From Lepidurus packardi (lineage: Eukaryota; Arthropoda; Branchiopoda; Notostraca; Triopsidae), in assembly GCA_023053545.1 (NCBI GenBank), contig JAKZAN010000002.1, positions 11,032,790 to 11,096,789 on the forward strand: a stretch of 64,000 nt of DNA, read 5' to 3'. Below, piece by piece: positions 61,414 to 64,000 of this stretch (the stretch's first letter is position 1; the number at the start of each line of letters is the position of its first letter). The position numbers were made by a program, and so were the translations under genes. A model generated the notes under the pieces. That model saw only the letters and a list, made by a program, of their open reading frames with translations. It searched no databases and was not told the DNA's origin.

Positions 61414-64000
61414 TTACCCCAGCTACTGAATACAGGAATACGTAAACGCAGAAATACAGCGAGTTAACTCCACCCTTGCTATCCACACCGCAGTACTCCC
61501 CTTGTATAATCGGAAAAGTAACAATTGTAAGCAGCAAACATCACAGCATACGCCGAACACTGATACTAATAAAAAAAGTGCTACTCGAGGTCATACAGGC
61601 CAACCCAGGGCAAAAATGTAGTACGTTCTACCAACGTTAGAGAAAGGGTGGGATGACTGTGTATGGGAAAAGTCAGGGCACAGAAGTGGAATATAGAGTA
61701 AATACTGAGGAACGTCCTTAAAATGTGTAAACTGAATTGATCAAACCGGACAGGTATTTTTTTACAACCTTTTTACATCCAAGCTTCGGTCTCTGTGGTA
61801 GTGTGGGCTGCAGGTTGCGGATTAGTATGTCTTGTACAAGATTCATTCTAGAGGGATAGAGAAACGGTCTACTTACGGCACCTAGTGAGTAAATACACAA
61901 CATCCACTGGCCTTTAATACAGAGCCGTATTGCGAGCACGGAAATTTGCCGTTGCGCCTTGCTGCCGTTAATACGTGCATTCGACGAACAGAGCGATAAA
62001 GAAGTAAGTTCTTAACAGCACATTGGAGCCTCATAGTAATGTAGCTAACAAAAATGTGAAAGATATTAAACTTGTCCACGAGCTTGACATAAGGGATTCC
62101 TTGGTTTAATTTGCGTTTTGGAGCAGAACGCGTGGAAGTTCTATTTCGCATATCAGTATTGGCAAGAAAGTTGTTCCCGTCTTGATTTTCTCTCACACGT
62201 AGCACTCAGTAATAGGATATGCAGACTATTATCAAAAGCTTGTTCTCTATTTAGCCCACCTTATCCGTGAATATAATAACGCACAGGAAGAAACAAGTGC
62301 ATGTCCTTTTCTAATAAAGCTTAGGGTGAAAAATTGGCTTTTAGCTGACAACGCGCCCTTCAAGCACTCACTGGCGTCATTAGTCAGTTTTGACGCCATT
62401 GTGGAGAGTTCTTGATGATCTAAAAGCTTGATGGATAGACGAGAGGTCCACAGAGTCGTGTTTTCTTTTTTAAACGAAGACGCGTAACACTAAGGACGAA
62501 ACAGGAGGGAAGTATTTGGAAGAGGGACTTTACTGGGCAAAGTGAAGAAAAGGACCATGTTACCTAATCAACTCAAGTACCCATCGATAGTGAAGTAGAC
62601 CCACCAATGCTTTTCTGGTACACACAGCGCTCTTCAAGCTTCTCTAGACCTCACCAATGTGTCGTCTGTATGACGGAATTAGCTTTTTTAGTAGGTTGGG
62701 ATCAAGAGTTTAAGTCAATCTCGCTTAAGTAAGCGAATCAAAAATGGAGATAAAAAATAGCCTCATATATCTTAAACGACTGGATCCGTTTAGCAAATAC
62801 ATCCCCGCTCACTCTTTTGCCCTCAAGTTTTCTTTTCTTTTTTGTTTTCGAATGCTGTGACTCCAAGAAGCACACACTTCTTCTGAAATGCAAAAGTTTT
62901 TGCCTTCGCTTCTTACTACAGCAATACACTTGGGACGCGCTCTCTTCTTGTGCTTATTCGGGAGTCATTTCGAAACCCAATCTCTTTTAATGCACTGCAC
63001 CCTAACAGTAGTATAATTTTTGCCTCAGAGAAATTCCGCCTGGCCTGTTGTTTTTATTTTTTGTTCAGTCTCTGTTTTGTTTTCGTTGGTTCAAGCATGA
63101 AGAACATGGGTAAGAATGTACATTGACCTTAAAACCCCCGTTTCATTGCTACGCAGGGTAACAGAGAGAAGGGATCTTTTCGAGTGTTGTATTTTTCTGT
63201 CATATCCTCCAAGTTGGTCTTATTGACCAGGCTAATCAACACAACCTTGTTACGAGTTTAGCAGCCGCCGCTGGCGGTTTACGGTAATTTTCATGGCCAA
63301 AACTCTTGCTGCGTGGGAAAGAAGTCATCAACCACTCACGTCAGCGACTGCTGCCACTGCTTTTTGGTGGATTCGTGGCCTATTATATGGAGCAAGGTTT
63401 TAATTAAGACCACAGCAACTGAAAACCTGCACGCGTCTTTAAAGCCAGATAGCAATTTCGGCATGGCTAGGACTGCAAAGCCTTCGGAGTGTTTTCAAAG
63501 AAAACTTTCGTTCGAAGGACTCTGGCATTATAGGAACATGCCCCTCCACTTCTTTTCAGCTTAATACGTGCGACATGTAAGAAGCTCCCCAAATGAAGGG
63601 ACTTTATTAGTTCCTCGCAGAAAGGGTATTCAGTGAGAAAATGTGTGGCAGCCTCCAAGTTTACAGGAATAGGTTCCTTGCCCAGCAGGATTTTCTTCAG
63701 AACAAACAGCAAACATATATCTCGGCTTGCAAAACCTCTCAAATAAAACTCTGAGGCTTTATTTTGCTCGCGTGTGAAAGAATCCGAATAATTCGAAAAA
63801 GAAACGTGCCAAGGTTATTGTAAACAGCAAAGAATAAACCGCTATTGTTTGTATAATTTCTTTGTGGTCTCTCTGCCCCACAAGAATATAAAGAATTAGC
63901 CAAATTTGGCCGCTTTCCTTTTGGGGAGAACCCCGCAGTAATAAGGTAATGTAGGGCAGGGATTCCTAAAGAAGAAAACCTGGCTTCGAATGGCGAATCC
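61414..64000. other. Gene-poor right edge
   Basis: No gene supported. Open frames at 61882-62205 (minus), 63313-63564 (plus) and 63467-63742 (minus) show no known domain and no splice partners. Confidence 0.5.

Noticed and set aside
62320-62415. Peptide LLADNAP resembling the second catalytic block of pogo/Tigger-type transposases
   Set aside because: The frame ends within 20 codons and neither the upstream DDE block nor the helix-turn-helix could be found; probably chance.

Overview
The window is nuclear DNA from an arthropod, most probably a crustacean (inference). Genes are split by short GT-AG introns, mostly about 48-75 nt. The extradenticle homeodomain protein is almost identical to the insect one. 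Five chitin-binding cuticle proteins of the arthropod-specific Rebers-Riddiford (CPR) type lie in tandem. There is also a sidestep-type immunoglobulin receptor, a CLIP-domain serine protease and a crustacean-style secreted leucine-rich-repeat protein. I rebuilt gene models by hand from conserved protein segments and splice signals. For nearly all of them the summed exon lengths are a multiple of three.

Layout. 1-20.2 kb is a dense housekeeping block: fumarate hydratase (+, 5' end cut by the window), PNPT1 (-), extradenticle/PBX (-), a DUF1295 membrane protein (-), a CLIP serine protease (-), proteasome ATPase PSMC6/Rpt4 (-), a NOL7-like nucleolar protein (+, head-to-head with PSMC6), and HID1 (-). 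One HID1 intron contains a complete LRR gene on the opposite strand. 21-34.4 kb is an accessory block: two related carbohydrate sulfotransferases (+) enclose five tandem CPR cuticle genes (-), which share intron pattern, core promoter and a 3'UTR element. 34.5-42.3 kb is TARBP1 (-), a tRNA 2'-O-methyltransferase with a 3.1-kb first coding exon. 42.3-53.6 kb has no gene I can support. 53.6-59.8 kb holds a sidestep-like receptor (+) whose signal-peptide exon I could not find. 60.1-60.6 kb holds a small three-exon TRIQK gene (-). The last 3 kb shows only a small hAT-type element.

How the genes relate. PNPT1 and fumarase are mitochondrial; PSMC6, NOL7 and TARBP1 serve protein and RNA housekeeping. 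The CPR array is a cuticle-building cluster made by local duplication. HID1 (secretory granules), exd (Hox cofactor) and sidestep (axon guidance) are conserved developmental or neuronal genes. The points most worth a second look are a second, alternative exon for the DNA-recognition helix of extradenticle; a nested gene and GC-AG introns in HID1; a stop-containing 27-nt insert in TARBP1; a decaying or re-spliced CPR copy; and an acidic insertion in the first Ig domain of the sidestep protein.
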